Source: Planctomycetota bacterium
Lineage (GTDB): Bacteria; Planctomycetota; PUPC01; DSUN01
Length of the DNA: 9,487 nucleotides
NCBI GenBank assembly: GCA_035384565.1
Contig: DAOOIT010000117.1
Coordinates: 1-9,487, forward strand
Reading direction: 5' to 3'
The notes beneath the pieces are model-generated. The model ran no database searches. It was not told where the DNA came from and was given only the letters and a program-made list of their open reading frames with translations. Shown piece after piece: positions 1-6,128 of the stretch; the stretch's first letter is position 1, and each line of letters begins with the position of its first letter. The translations under genes and the position numbers were made by a program.

Positions 1-102
1 GGAGGTTCCCGCTCCGGCGCGCGCGAAAGAGAAGAGGCCGCGGAGCGGCCAAGAGTCCGGTCCCCACGCAGAGCGTAGGGACGAGAAGAAGGAGGGGAGC
101 GC
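1..102. repeat. 102-bp direct repeat, copy A (cut by window start)
   Basis: Bases 1-102 recur without mismatch at 228-329, an offset of 227 bp. The copy starts with the right arm (ggaggttc) of the perfect hairpin that precedes copy B at 201-235, so the true repeat probably extends left beyond the window. It ends with one complete 26-bp purine-rich unit (77-102), followed by a diverged unit starting ggggtcgaga at 103. No gene is supported across it. Confidence 0.93.
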
Positions 103-155
103 GGGGTCGAGAGGAAAAGTCGGAAGTTATGCTCGCCCCTACGCTCTGCGTGGGG
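62..155. repeat. 19-bp inverted repeat pair
   Basis: The 19-mer ccccacgcagagcgtaggg at 62-80 occurs as its exact reverse complement at 137-155, and again in direct orientation at 289-307 inside copy B. The 56-nt interval contains one 26-bp unit and its diverged partner. A 19-bp stem could form around that interval, but three dispersed copies in both orientations fit a small interspersed repeat better than a functional RNA. Confidence 0.85.
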
Positions 156-165
156 GCGGTGATGC

Positions 166-181
166 GGACGCTCCCGCGTCC
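166..181. repeat. Short hairpin, 6-bp stem
   Basis: The sequence ggacgc-tccc-gcgtcc forms a perfect 6-bp stem with a 4-nt loop. It lies between the inverted 19-mer (137-155) and the larger hairpin at 201-235. Alone it could be chance in GC-rich DNA. It is listed because it sits in a region packed with stems. Confidence 0.5.
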
Positions 182-200
182 AACCCCGGCCTCCTGACCC

Positions 201-235
201 GAACCTCCCGCGGGTTCGCAACCCGCGGGAGGTTC
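201..235. repeat. Perfect 16-bp palindromic hairpin, 3-nt loop
   Basis: Left arm gaacctcccgcgggtt (201-216), loop cgc, right arm aacccgcgggaggttc (220-235), all paired. The right arm overlaps the start of direct-repeat copy B (228), and copy A starts inside the same arm. The hairpin is therefore probably part of the duplicated unit. No T-run follows on either strand, so it is not a typical intrinsic terminator. Confidence 0.88.
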
Positions 236-329
236 CCGCTCCGGCGCGCGCGAAAGAGAAGAGGCCGCGGAGCGGCCAAGAGTCCGGTCCCCACGCAGAG
301 CGTAGGGACGAGAAGAAGGAGGGGAGCGC
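228..329. repeat. 102-bp direct repeat, copy B
   Basis: This is an exact match to 1-102. The identity breaks at base 330 (a) against base 103 (g). At that point copy B continues into three more 26-bp units, whereas copy A goes straight to the ggggtcgag variant. The copies therefore differ mainly by the number of tandem units at their right end. Perfect identity suggests recent duplication or ongoing gene conversion. Confidence 0.93.
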
Positions 330-430
330 AGGGACGAGAAGAAGGAGGGGAGCGCAGGGACGAGAAGAAGGAGGGGAGCGTAGGGATGAGAAGAAGGAGG
401 GGAGCGCGGGGTCGAGAAGAAGGAGGAGGG
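304..430. repeat. Tandem array of a 26-bp purine-rich unit, about 4.8 copies
   Basis: The unit begins agggacgagaagaag and ends gaggggagcgc. Units lie at 304-329, 330-355, 356-381 and 382-407, with a diverged partial unit at 408-430 that begins ggggtcgag. The first two are identical. The third ends in gcgt instead of gcgc, and the fourth has gatgag for gacgag. Because 26 is not a multiple of three, the array does not keep a reading frame, which argues against a coding repeat. The strand asymmetry is extreme, with G and A on the plus strand. Confidence 0.9.
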
Positions 431-472
431 CCTGCCTCCCGAAGGTTCCAACACCTTCGGGAGGGTAACAGG
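431..472. repeat. Hairpin with 12-bp stem and bulged extension
   Basis: The core stem is cctcccgaaggt (435-446) with accttcgggagg (453-464), enclosing a 6-nt loop. An outer cctg (431-434) can pair with cagg (469-472) across a 4-nt bulge (gtaa). The outer core pairs match those of the 201-235 hairpin (cctcccg with cgggagg), while the inner pairs differ. Confidence 0.82.
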
Positions 473-495
473 AAAGGCGAGCGCTGGGGGTCTTG

Positions 496-527
496 CCCTC
501 CCGAACGTATTGGAACGTTCGGGGGGG
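496..527. repeat. Hairpin with 9-bp core and wobble-extended stem
   Basis: The arms are ccctcccgaacgt (496-508) and acgttcggggggg (515-527), enclosing the 6-nt loop attgga. Nine inner pairs are perfect. The stem extends to 13 pairs if t499 and g524 pair as G-U. Starting 61 bp after the 435-464 hairpin, it shares the CTCCCG outer arm and has a different but still self-complementary inner arm. Confidence 0.78.
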
Positions 528-603
528 AGGGGAGCTCGCGGGTCGGTCTCAAGCGCAGTCCGTGCCCCTGGCGAAGGCCGAAGTTCACATCGCAACCGCC
601 GCG

Positions 604-649
604 CCCATGCTGTATCAACCCTGTGAGGAGGAAAGTGATACAGCATGGG
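604..649. repeat. Long hairpin, 14-bp perfect stem with purine-rich loop
   Basis: Left arm cccatgctgtatca (604-617) pairs without mismatch to tgatacagcatggg (636-649). The 18-nt loop contains gaggaggaaag. The stem has mixed base composition, so it is unlikely to be a by-product of GC bias. No U-tract follows on either strand. It may be a palindromic interspersed element or the first stem of a structured RNA; the sequence alone does not decide. Confidence 0.82.
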
Positions 650-657
650 TGGATGGG

Positions 658-737
658 CGAGAATGGGTCATTCTCGCGGCTCCGGCCATGCTCGCTCATC
701 TGCGGGATGAGCAAGTATGGAAGGGGCGTGGCCGGAG
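658..737. repeat. Cluster of further stems next to the long hairpin
   Basis: Three stems follow within 90 bp. The first is cgagaatg-ggt-cattctcg (658-676, 8 bp). The second is an outer stem ctccggcc (680-687) with ggccggag (730-737). Enclosed by the second is the third, gctcatc-tgcgg-gatgagc (694-712, 7 bp). Together with 604-649 this makes a compact multi-stem arrangement. It could be a noncoding RNA or a remnant of a mobile element. No known RNA family is recognised. Confidence 0.6.
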
Positions 738-901
738 AGCGTAAGGCGTCGCGGCATATAGGGTTATGGGGCGGGCATCGCTGGCGCGGCTGCACCCCGT
801 CCCGTGCTCCCCGGCGGCGGCCGCGCCGCAAGTGGTTTGGGCGTGCGCGGGCGGCCATTCGCAGTTGCCGCCACTCGGCCCCGCCCCCTTCTCGCCATTC
901 G
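738..901. other. GC-rich intergenic stretch without recognised content
   Basis: Between the stem cluster and the promoter I see no start codon with a good ribosome binding site, no long inverted repeat and no recognisable protein. Open frames here on both strands are arginine-, proline- and alanine-rich, as expected when GC-rich DNA lacks stop codons. Confidence 0.6.
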
Positions 902-930
902 TTGACAACCAGCCTGGCATGCACTATCAT
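902..930 (+). promoter_or_regulatory. Sigma-70-like promoter for the four-gene unit
   Basis: A perfect -35 box TTGACA (902-907) is followed by exactly 17 bp (908-924) and a -10 box TATCAT (925-930), which matches five of six consensus bases. Transcription would begin near 937, giving a leader of roughly 55 nt before the ATG at 993. The leader contains a short gcgga/tccgc stem (949-963). Consensus boxes with ideal spacing are rare by chance in DNA this GC-rich. Confidence 0.8.
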
Positions 931-935
931 GCCGG
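914..935. promoter_or_regulatory. Palindrome overlapping the -10 box, possible operator
   Basis: The half-sites ggcatg (916-921) and catgcc (928-933) flank a 6-nt centre (cactat). One wobble and one further pair at 914-915 and 934-935 extend the symmetry. The palindrome covers the whole -10 box, where a repressor would block polymerase. The position suggests an operator, but the symmetry is short and no regulator gene is in the window. Confidence 0.4.
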
Positions 936-980
936 CCGTGACAAGAGTGCGGACGCCATCCGCCGTCGGCACGAAGTCCC

Positions 981-987
981 AAGGTGA
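981..987 (+). promoter_or_regulatory. Ribosome binding site AAGGTGA, sets start at 993
   Basis: AAGGTGA lies 5 nt before ATG 993, and its GGTGA part is complementary to the 3' end of 16S rRNA. The in-frame GTG at 984 lies inside this site and has no purine-rich site at a proper distance, so ATG 993 is preferred. Confidence 0.65.
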
Positions 988-992
988 GCCCC

Positions 993-1787
993 ATGACGCC
1001 TCTGCACGAGCAGTTCGTGAGCCGTTTCGAGTTCGAGGATCCGCGCGGCGAGGGGCCGACGCGTCTCCGGCGGGAGTACAAGCTGGACGCTCTGATGGCC
1101 TCGGGCGGCGAGCTGGACAAGCTGCTGCGCCTGGCGGAGTGGAGCTATGGACGCTTCTATCTGTTCGGGCGGCCGTCGGTCGAGACGGAGAACGCCCTGG
1201 AGATCCTCGATGCGTGCGCGGCGGGGCATACCTTCTACTGCGCCCACTACGCCATCGTGTTCTGCGCCGCCGCCACCGCCCTGGGGTGGGTGGCTCGCCC
1301 GATCAGCGTGCGGCAAGCCGAGGAGAACTACCGCCTCAGCAACCACAACATCGTCGAGGTGTGGTCGAGGGAGCGGCAGCGGTGGCTCTGCTTCGAGCCG
1401 ACCTACGGCGGCTGCGTGGCGATCGGGGGGGAGCCGGTGAGCGCCTATGAGGCGGCGCGCCAGTGGTTCACCCGGGAGGCCGAAGGGCTCCAGGTGATCC
1501 TGGGGCCGCGGCGGCAGGTTGTCACCAAGGCCGACTTCCCGTTCCGTCTGCGAAAGTACCCGAACTATGGCTGGACTCAGATTGACGAGCGCAGCTTCAC
1601 CTGCTACGCCTGCCTGGCCTGGGTGCCCACGAATCGCCTCTTCGGCCAGCACGCGGGCAAGAGCATCGAGAACTGGGACCATTGGCCGGGCCTCACCGTC
1701 TACTTCGGCGCCGAACGCCGATGGTGTGAGGACCCCCGCGAACTGCCGCCCTACTACTCGGAGGCCGAACGGCATGGAAGCGCATGA
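993..1787 (+). CDS. Transglutaminase-like domain protein, cytoplasmic
   Basis: This 264-aa protein matches the transglutaminase-like (papain-fold) superfamily. The presumed nucleophile is Cys83 in FYCAHYAIVFCAAATALG, at the start of the conserved helix. His118 lies in NHNIVEVW, followed by a strand ending in WLCFEPTYG. The usual third residue is Asp in a DPT motif, but here it is Glu135 (FEPT). The family includes peptidases, protein cross-linkers and the peptide:N-glycanase fold, so the substrate cannot be named. No signal peptide or membrane segment is visible, unlike every other gene here. It is the first gene after the promoter and overlaps the GH29 gene by 14 nt, which suggests translational coupling. 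The Cys/His motifs make the fold assignment fairly secure; catalytic activity is less sure because of the Glu. Confidence 0.8.
   Translation: MTPLHEQFVSRFEFEDPRGEGPTRLRREYKLDALMASGGELDKLLRLAEWSYGRFYLFGRPSVETENALEILDACAAGHTFYCAHYAIVFCAAATALGWVARPISVRQAEENYRLSNHNIVEVWSRERQRWLCFEPTYGGCVAIGGEPVSAYEAARQWFTREAEGLQVILGPRRQVVTKADFPFRLRKYPNYGWTQIDERSFTCYACLAWVPTNRLFGQHAGKSIENWDHWPGLTVYFGAERRWCEDPRELPPYYSEAERHGSA
1760..1764 (+). promoter_or_regulatory. Ribosome binding site GGAGG inside upstream gene
   Basis: GGAGG lies 9 nt before ATG 1774, within the last codons of the transglutaminase-like gene. It decides the start of the GH29 gene. The in-frame ATG at 1801 has only a weak gtgga before it. Placement of the site inside the upstream gene supports coupled translation. 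Confidence 0.7.
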
Positions 1788-3759
1788 CCTCTGGCGTGGA
1801 ATGTGGACGCTGCTGTGTTGGGCCGCCCTGGCGGGCGGCGGAGCGCTGGGCGGGGAGATGCCGCCGCCGGCCGAGCCGATCCCCGCGAAGATCGAGATCG
1901 CCGAAGGCCCCTTCCAGCCGACGATGGAGTCGCTGACGAAGTACCAGTGCCCCGAGTGGTTCCGCGACGCCAAGTTCGGCATCTGGGCCCACTGGGGGCC
2001 GCAGGCCGTGCCGATGGCCGGCGACTGGTATGCCAAGCACATGTACGTGCAGGGCCACCGCCAGTACGAGCACCACCTTCAGAACTACGGCCACCCCTCC
2101 GAGCACGGCTACACGGAGATCATCGGGCTGTGGAAGGCGGAGAAGTGGGACCCCGACCGCCTGATGGCGCTCTACAAGCGGGCCGGCGCGCGCTACTTCG
2201 TCAGCATGGCCTGCCACCACGACAACTTCGACCTGTGGAGGTCCCGATACCACCGGTGGAACGCCGTCAACCTGGGGCCGAAGCGCGACGTGGTGGGCGA
2301 CTGGCAGAAGGCGGCCGCCAAGCTGGGCCTTCGCTTCGGCGTCTCTGAGCACATGGGCGCCAGCTTCACCTGGTGGCAGCCCAGCCACGGCGCCGACAAG
2401 ACCGGCCCGAAGGCCGGGGTGCCCTACGACGGCGCCGACCCCAAGCTCGCCGACCTCTATCATCCCGCCGCCGCGCCCGGCGACACGGGCTGGTACAGCA
2501 AGAACCCCGACTGGCAGCGCGAGTGGTTCGCGCGCGTGCGGGACCTTGTGGACAGCTACCGGCCCGACCTGCTCTACACGGACGGCGGCGTGCCCTTCGG
2601 CAACGAGGTGGGCCTGAGCCTGATCGCCCACTTCTACAATGCCGACCTGAAGCACCGCGGCGGCCGCCTCGAGGCGGTCTACACCTGCAAGCAGCGCTCC
2701 GAGGGCAGATGGGTCGAGGACCTCGAACGCGGCGTCATGCCCAAGATCAACCCCCACCCCTGGCAGACCGACACCTCGATCGGCGACTGGTACTACAACA
2801 AGAACTGGAAGTTCCGCCCCACGAGCTGGGTCGTCCACATGCTCGTGGACATCGTGAGCAAGAACGGCAACCTCCTGCTCAACGTCGTCCAGCGGCCCGA
2901 TGGGTCGCTGGACCCCGAGGCCGAGCAGTCGCTCGAGCAGATCGCCGCCTGGATCGCCATCAACGGCGAGGCCATCTACGGCACGCGGCCCTGGCTCGTC
3001 TACGGCGAGGGCGCCGTGAAGGCCAAGGGCGGCCACTTCGGCGAGGACTTCGCCTACTCTGCGAAGGACATCCGCTTCACGACCAAGGGCGAGACGCTCT
3101 ACGCCATCGCCCTCGGCTGGCCAGCCGACCGGCAGCTCGCCATCCGCTCGCTCGCCCGGCCCGAGGGCGAGAACGCCAACGCCATCACCAGCATCAGCCT
3201 TCTCGGCTCCAACGCCCAGTTGCCGTGGAAGCAAACGCCCGAAGCGCTCGTGGTGACGCTGCCCGCCGAGAAGCCGTGCGACTTCGCCGTCACCCTCAAG
3301 ATCGCCGGCGGCAACCTCAAGGCAATCGAGATCCCCGTGGTCATCGAGCCGGTCCGCCCCGACGCCCAGGGCAACTTCGCCCTCCTGGCCGAGGCCGCCG
3401 AACTGCACGGCGACCAGATCAAGACCGAGGCGCAGGGCGGCCAGCCCAACATCGGCTTCTGGGACAGGTCCGACGAGTGGGCCTCCTGGAAGGTGAAGCT
3501 CGACAAGCCCGGCACGTTCCGCGTTCGAGCCTCCGTCGCCACGATCCACGCCGACGCCGAGTTCGTCCTCGAGGCCGCCGGCCAACAGCTCGTCGGCAAG
3601 CCCCCACGCACGGGGAACTGGGCCGAGTTCCGCGACTCCGACCTCGGCCAGCTCGAGCTCAAGCAGCCGGGTGACTGCACGATCAGCGTCAAGGCCCGCG
3701 ACGCGAAGTCCTGGAAGGCCATCAACCTGCGCTCCGTCTCTCTCGTGCGCGCGCAGTAA
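1774..3759 (+). CDS. Exported GH29 alpha-L-fucosidase-like enzyme
   Basis: GH29 enzymes release terminal alpha-L-fucose with retention of configuration. This 661-aa protein has a likely signal peptide (Arg8, then a hydrophobic run to about residue 26). The (beta/alpha)8 catalytic domain spans about 45-400. Family hallmarks are KFGIWAHWGPQAVP (68-80), CHHDNFDLW (147-155), RPDLLYTDGG with predicted nucleophile Asp270, LERG around Glu318, PWQTDTSIGDWYYN, and NLLLNV (366-371) followed by NGEAIYGTRPW. The acid/base residue is not fixed by sequence alone in this family. A beta-sandwich follows (about 400-520). A further domain of about 135 residues (525-661), containing WASWKVKLDKPGTFRV, looks like a carbohydrate-binding-type jelly roll. 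The product probably acts in the periplasm or outside. The family call is firm; linkage specificity is unknown. The next gene starts 22 nt downstream. Confidence 0.93.
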   Translation: MEAHDLWRGMWTLLCWAALAGGGALGGEMPPPAEPIPAKIEIAEGPFQPTMESLTKYQCPEWFRDAKFGIWAHWGPQAVPMAGDWYAKHMYVQGHRQYEHHLQNYGHPSEHGYTEIIGLWKAEKWDPDRLMALYKRAGARYFVSMACHHDNFDLWRSRYHRWNAVNLGPKRDVVGDWQKAAAKLGLRFGVSEHMGASFTWWQPSHGADKTGPKAGVPYDGADPKLADLYHPAAAPGDTGWYSKNPDWQREWFARVRDLVDSYRPDLLYTDGGVPFGNEVGLSLIAHFYNADLKHRGGRLEAVYTCKQRSEGRWVEDLERGVMPKINPHPWQTDTSIGDWYYNKNWKFRPTSWVVHMLVDIVSKNGNLLLNVVQRPDGSLDPEAEQSLEQIAAWIAINGEAIYGTRPWLVYGEGAVKAKGGHFGEDFAYSAKDIRFTTKGETLYAIALGWPADRQLAIRSLARPEGENANAITSISLLGSNAQLPWKQTPEALVVTLPAEKPCDFAVTLKIAGGNLKAIEIPVVIEPVRPDAQGNFALLAEAAELHGDQIKTEAQGGQPNIGFWDRSDEWASWKVKLDKPGTFRVRASVATIHADAEFVLEAAGQQLVGKPPRTGNWAEFRDSDLGQLELKQPGDCTISVKARDAKSWKAINLRSVSLVRAQ

Positions 3760-3767
3760 CACGGCGA

Positions 3768-3776
3768 AGGGGGGAT
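3768..3776 (+). promoter_or_regulatory. Ribosome binding site before the 748-aa gene
   Basis: The purine run aaggggggA (3768-3776) precedes ATG 3782 by about 5 nt. It lies in the 22-nt gap after the GH29 stop, fixing the start and arguing for one shared transcript. There is no room for a separate promoter in the gap. Confidence 0.65.
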
Positions 3777-3781
3777 TGCCC

Positions 3782-6028
3782 ATGTCCAAGCTGACGCCTG
3801 TCCTCGCGTTGATGATGGTTGGCCTGTGGGGCATCGTTCGGGGCCAGGAGGCCAGAACGTTGACCTTCGACGGCGACGACGCCCTCGCCGGCTGGACCGT
3901 GACCGGCGATGTGACAGTGGACGCCACCAAGGGCCGCGACGGCAAGGGCGGCGCGCTCAAGGTCGGCCCGGGCGGCGTGGCCATGCTCAAACTTCGCGAC
4001 ACCGACGGAGCCGGCAAGGTCGAGCTGTGGGCCTACGACGACGGCAGCAAGCCCGAGAACCCCAAGGCCCACCGCGTCGGGCCGCGATGGGGCGTCGTCC
4101 AGGGCGACGGCAGGCTCCTCGCCGTAGGCATCCTCTACGCCAACTACCTGGGCGGCAGCGAAGGCTACACTGCCACAGCCTGCGACGGCAAGGACTGGTT
4201 CGACCAGCTTCTGTGGCTCGGCGTCAACCGCGCACCCGCCGGCTGGCACAAGTGGACCATCGAGTTCGACGCCGAGGCGGGCATTGCGTTCAGCCACAAC
4301 GACAAGGACATCAACCGCACACTCGACGCGGGCAAGGCCAGGCTGAACGGCTTCCGCGCCATCGCCCTCTGGGGCGACAGCGGCAAGGGCAACGAGCAGA
4401 CCATCTGGGTGGACGACATCGCCGTGACCCTCGGCGGCCCGGTCAAGTCCATCCCCATCACCGAAGCCAACCCCTACGATGAGAAGACCATCGCCGCCGA
4501 CCCAAGCCTTCGGCGCACCATGCCCATCTACACCAAGGCGAACCCCCCCGCGACCCCCAGGCTTGAGGACCTGCCGCTCAAGGAGAGCGTGTCGCAGTAC
4601 GGCATCACGTGGACCTTCGACAAGCCCGCCCGCGTGGGGCAGTTCGTCAACGGCGACTGGTACGTGGTGGGGCCGGTGACGATTGCGGCCCTCGACCCGA
4701 GGCCGCTCTACGGCAGCGAGATTCCGAAGAACCAGCTCGACCACATGGACAAAGAGCGCCCCGAGGCCCAGCGGGTCCGCAACGGCTTCATGCTCAACCC
4801 GCCCGCCGCGATGAAGGTGGCCTACGACAGCGGCGTGCGGAACTGGTTCGACCCTTCGCTCCTCCGCAGGCTGCCCGTGGCCATGAAGCCCGGCGACTCG
4901 CTCGTCGCGACCATCAGCATGCCCAAGAACCTGGTGCTCCACGCCCCCCTGCGCAACAAGATTCAGCGCGGCGAGGGCGACAGCAGCCCCATTCGCACCG
5001 CCGCCGTGCTCACCTGCGTGGCCGAGCCGCAGCCGCCCGACGCCTTCCGCCCCGCCTTCTGCGACCGCACCGCAAGGGTCTACCTCGCCCGGAACCTCAA
5101 ACGCGAACTGCTGCCCAACGCCGCCCCGACCCCGAGCGTGCCGAAGACGCTCGACCTCTTCATCCGCTTCACCCAACGGCCCTGGGTCGGCACCTGCTTC
5201 TTCGGCTTCGAGGAGCCCGTCGAGAACATGCCCCAATACGGAATGGAGTACGGCCGCGTCGCCGGCACGTGCGCGCTCCTCCTGTGCACCGCGTTCCCCC
5301 CCGACCAGAAGGAGCCGCTGCTCGTCAACTACGTGCAGGTCGGCATTGACCTCGGGGGCATGATCCGCGCCGGCCACCCCGGCTGGTCCGGCTGGGGCGG
5401 CCACGGCAGCGGGCGCAAGCTCCCCATCGTCTTCGCCGGCCTGCTCCTGGGCGACGACGAACTCGCGAACATCAACCAGTCGTTCCCCAAGGCGAGCTTC
5501 GGCGAGGATGAGCAGACCGCCTACGGCGACTGCTGGACGGGGGCCAAGGTGGTCTTCACCGGCCACTCGGGCATTGACGCGGCCACCGGCGTGGGCCGCA
5601 GCCGCGGCAACGACTGGGGGCCCTACGAGCACACCCCCCCGTCGCAGTGGAAAGCGGGCCAGAACACCAGCGAGGCCTACCGCCGCACGTGCACGGGCGG
5701 CGGCTGGGTGGCCGAGGCCCTCGCCCTCCGGCTGCTCCGCGCCGAGAAAGCCTGGGGCCACGACGCCTTCTTCGACTACATGGACCGCTGGATGTTCGAG
5801 GACGACTCGGAACACATCAAGACCATCAAGGCGGCCACGGGCAAGGACTACGACCACGAGTGGTCGCGCCACGGCTGGGCCTGGCAGGAGAAGGAGGCAT
5901 TCGTCAAGGAGATGTGGACGAAGCACCGTCCCACCCTGGCGGCCCCGACCGACGGCTGGAAACAGCCGCACGACGACAGCTACTACCGCGCGGCCATCGA
6001 GAAGTCGCACAAGCAGGGCCAGCCCTGA
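3782..6028 (+). CDS. Large exported protein of unknown function, possible glycan-active
   Basis: This protein of 748 aa begins with a short signal peptide (MSKLTPVLALMMVGLWGIVRG). Residues about 24-218 form a beta-rich region (FDGDDALAGWTVTGDVTV through TIWVDDIAVTL) resembling a LamG or jelly-roll domain, which often binds sugars. The middle starts with YGITWTFDKPARVGQFVNG and WYVVGPV (about 273-299). The last third is helix-rich and contains GWSGWGGHGSGRK (GGHGSGRK at 539-546), LPIVFAGLLLGDDE, EDEQTAYGDCW, YEHTPPSQW and CTGGGWVAEALALRLL. Alternating helices with conserved His, Tyr and Trp recall the (alpha/alpha) toroid of polysaccharide lyases and unsaturated-glycan hydrolases. I cannot name a family or catalytic residues. 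Tight placement between GH29 and a Tat-exported oxidoreductase supports a role on the same extracellular glycan. Reading frame and start are secure; function is a guess from context. Confidence 0.85.
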   Translation: MSKLTPVLALMMVGLWGIVRGQEARTLTFDGDDALAGWTVTGDVTVDATKGRDGKGGALKVGPGGVAMLKLRDTDGAGKVELWAYDDGSKPENPKAHRVGPRWGVVQGDGRLLAVGILYANYLGGSEGYTATACDGKDWFDQLLWLGVNRAPAGWHKWTIEFDAEAGIAFSHNDKDINRTLDAGKARLNGFRAIALWGDSGKGNEQTIWVDDIAVTLGGPVKSIPITEANPYDEKTIAADPSLRRTMPIYTKANPPATPRLEDLPLKESVSQYGITWTFDKPARVGQFVNGDWYVVGPVTIAALDPRPLYGSEIPKNQLDHMDKERPEAQRVRNGFMLNPPAAMKVAYDSGVRNWFDPSLLRRLPVAMKPGDSLVATISMPKNLVLHAPLRNKIQRGEGDSSPIRTAAVLTCVAEPQPPDAFRPAFCDRTARVYLARNLKRELLPNAAPTPSVPKTLDLFIRFTQRPWVGTCFFGFEEPVENMPQYGMEYGRVAGTCALLLCTAFPPDQKEPLLVNYVQVGIDLGGMIRAGHPGWSGWGGHGSGRKLPIVFAGLLLGDDELANINQSFPKASFGEDEQTAYGDCWTGAKVVFTGHSGIDAATGVGRSRGNDWGPYEHTPPSQWKAGQNTSEAYRRTCTGGGWVAEALALRLLRAEKAWGHDAFFDYMDRWMFEDDSEHIKTIKAATGKDYDHEWSRHGWAWQEKEAFVKEMWTKHRPTLAAPTDGWKQPHDDSYYRAAIEKSHKQGQP

Positions 6029-6128
6029 CGCCGCCGACAGGGCAGGGGAGCGCGGCTTGCACGGCCCGGTGGAGGAGCGCTTGACCCACTCACGGCAGCA
6101 CGGCAGGATGCCGCCCAGGAGAACCACC
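6029..6128 (+). other. 100-nt gap inside the gene unit
   Basis: The gap holds a TTGACC (6081-6086), but the sequence 17 bp later (caggat) is a poor -10 box, so a separate promoter is not supported. No strong hairpin or T-run is present, so transcription can probably continue into the next gene. Confidence 0.45.
6117..6121 (+). promoter_or_regulatory. Ribosome binding site AGGAG, sets GTG start at 6129
   Basis: AGGAG sits 7 nt before GTG 6129. The in-frame ATG at 6108 has no comparable site. The GTG start puts the twin-arginine motif five residues from the N-terminus, as is typical of Tat leaders. Confidence 0.7.

Noticed and set aside
304..430. 26-bp array as a CRISPR
   Set aside because: The units abut directly with no unique spacers, and no cas genes are present.
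493..744. 83-aa plus-strand frame covering the 604-649 hairpin
   Set aside because: It starts inside one hairpin (496-527) and its codons cross several stems. There is no good ribosome binding site and no recognisable domain. The paired structure explains the sequence better.
139..972. 277-aa minus-strand open frame across the repeats
   Set aside because: It reads through the tandem array and hairpins with low-complexity Leu, Pro, Arg and Ser, the repeated parts change frame between 26-bp units, and there is no domain. It is a by-product of few stop codons in GC-rich DNA.
386..1450. 354-aa plus-strand open frame entering the transglutaminase-like gene
   Set aside because: It overlaps hairpins, the promoter and a real gene in another frame, and its composition is arginine- and glycine-rich with no recognisable fold.
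6081..6109. TTGACC in the gap before the Gfo/Idh/MocA gene as a promoter
   Set aside because: The hexamer 17 bp downstream (caggat) matches the -10 consensus poorly, so the gene is better explained by read-through from the upstream unit.
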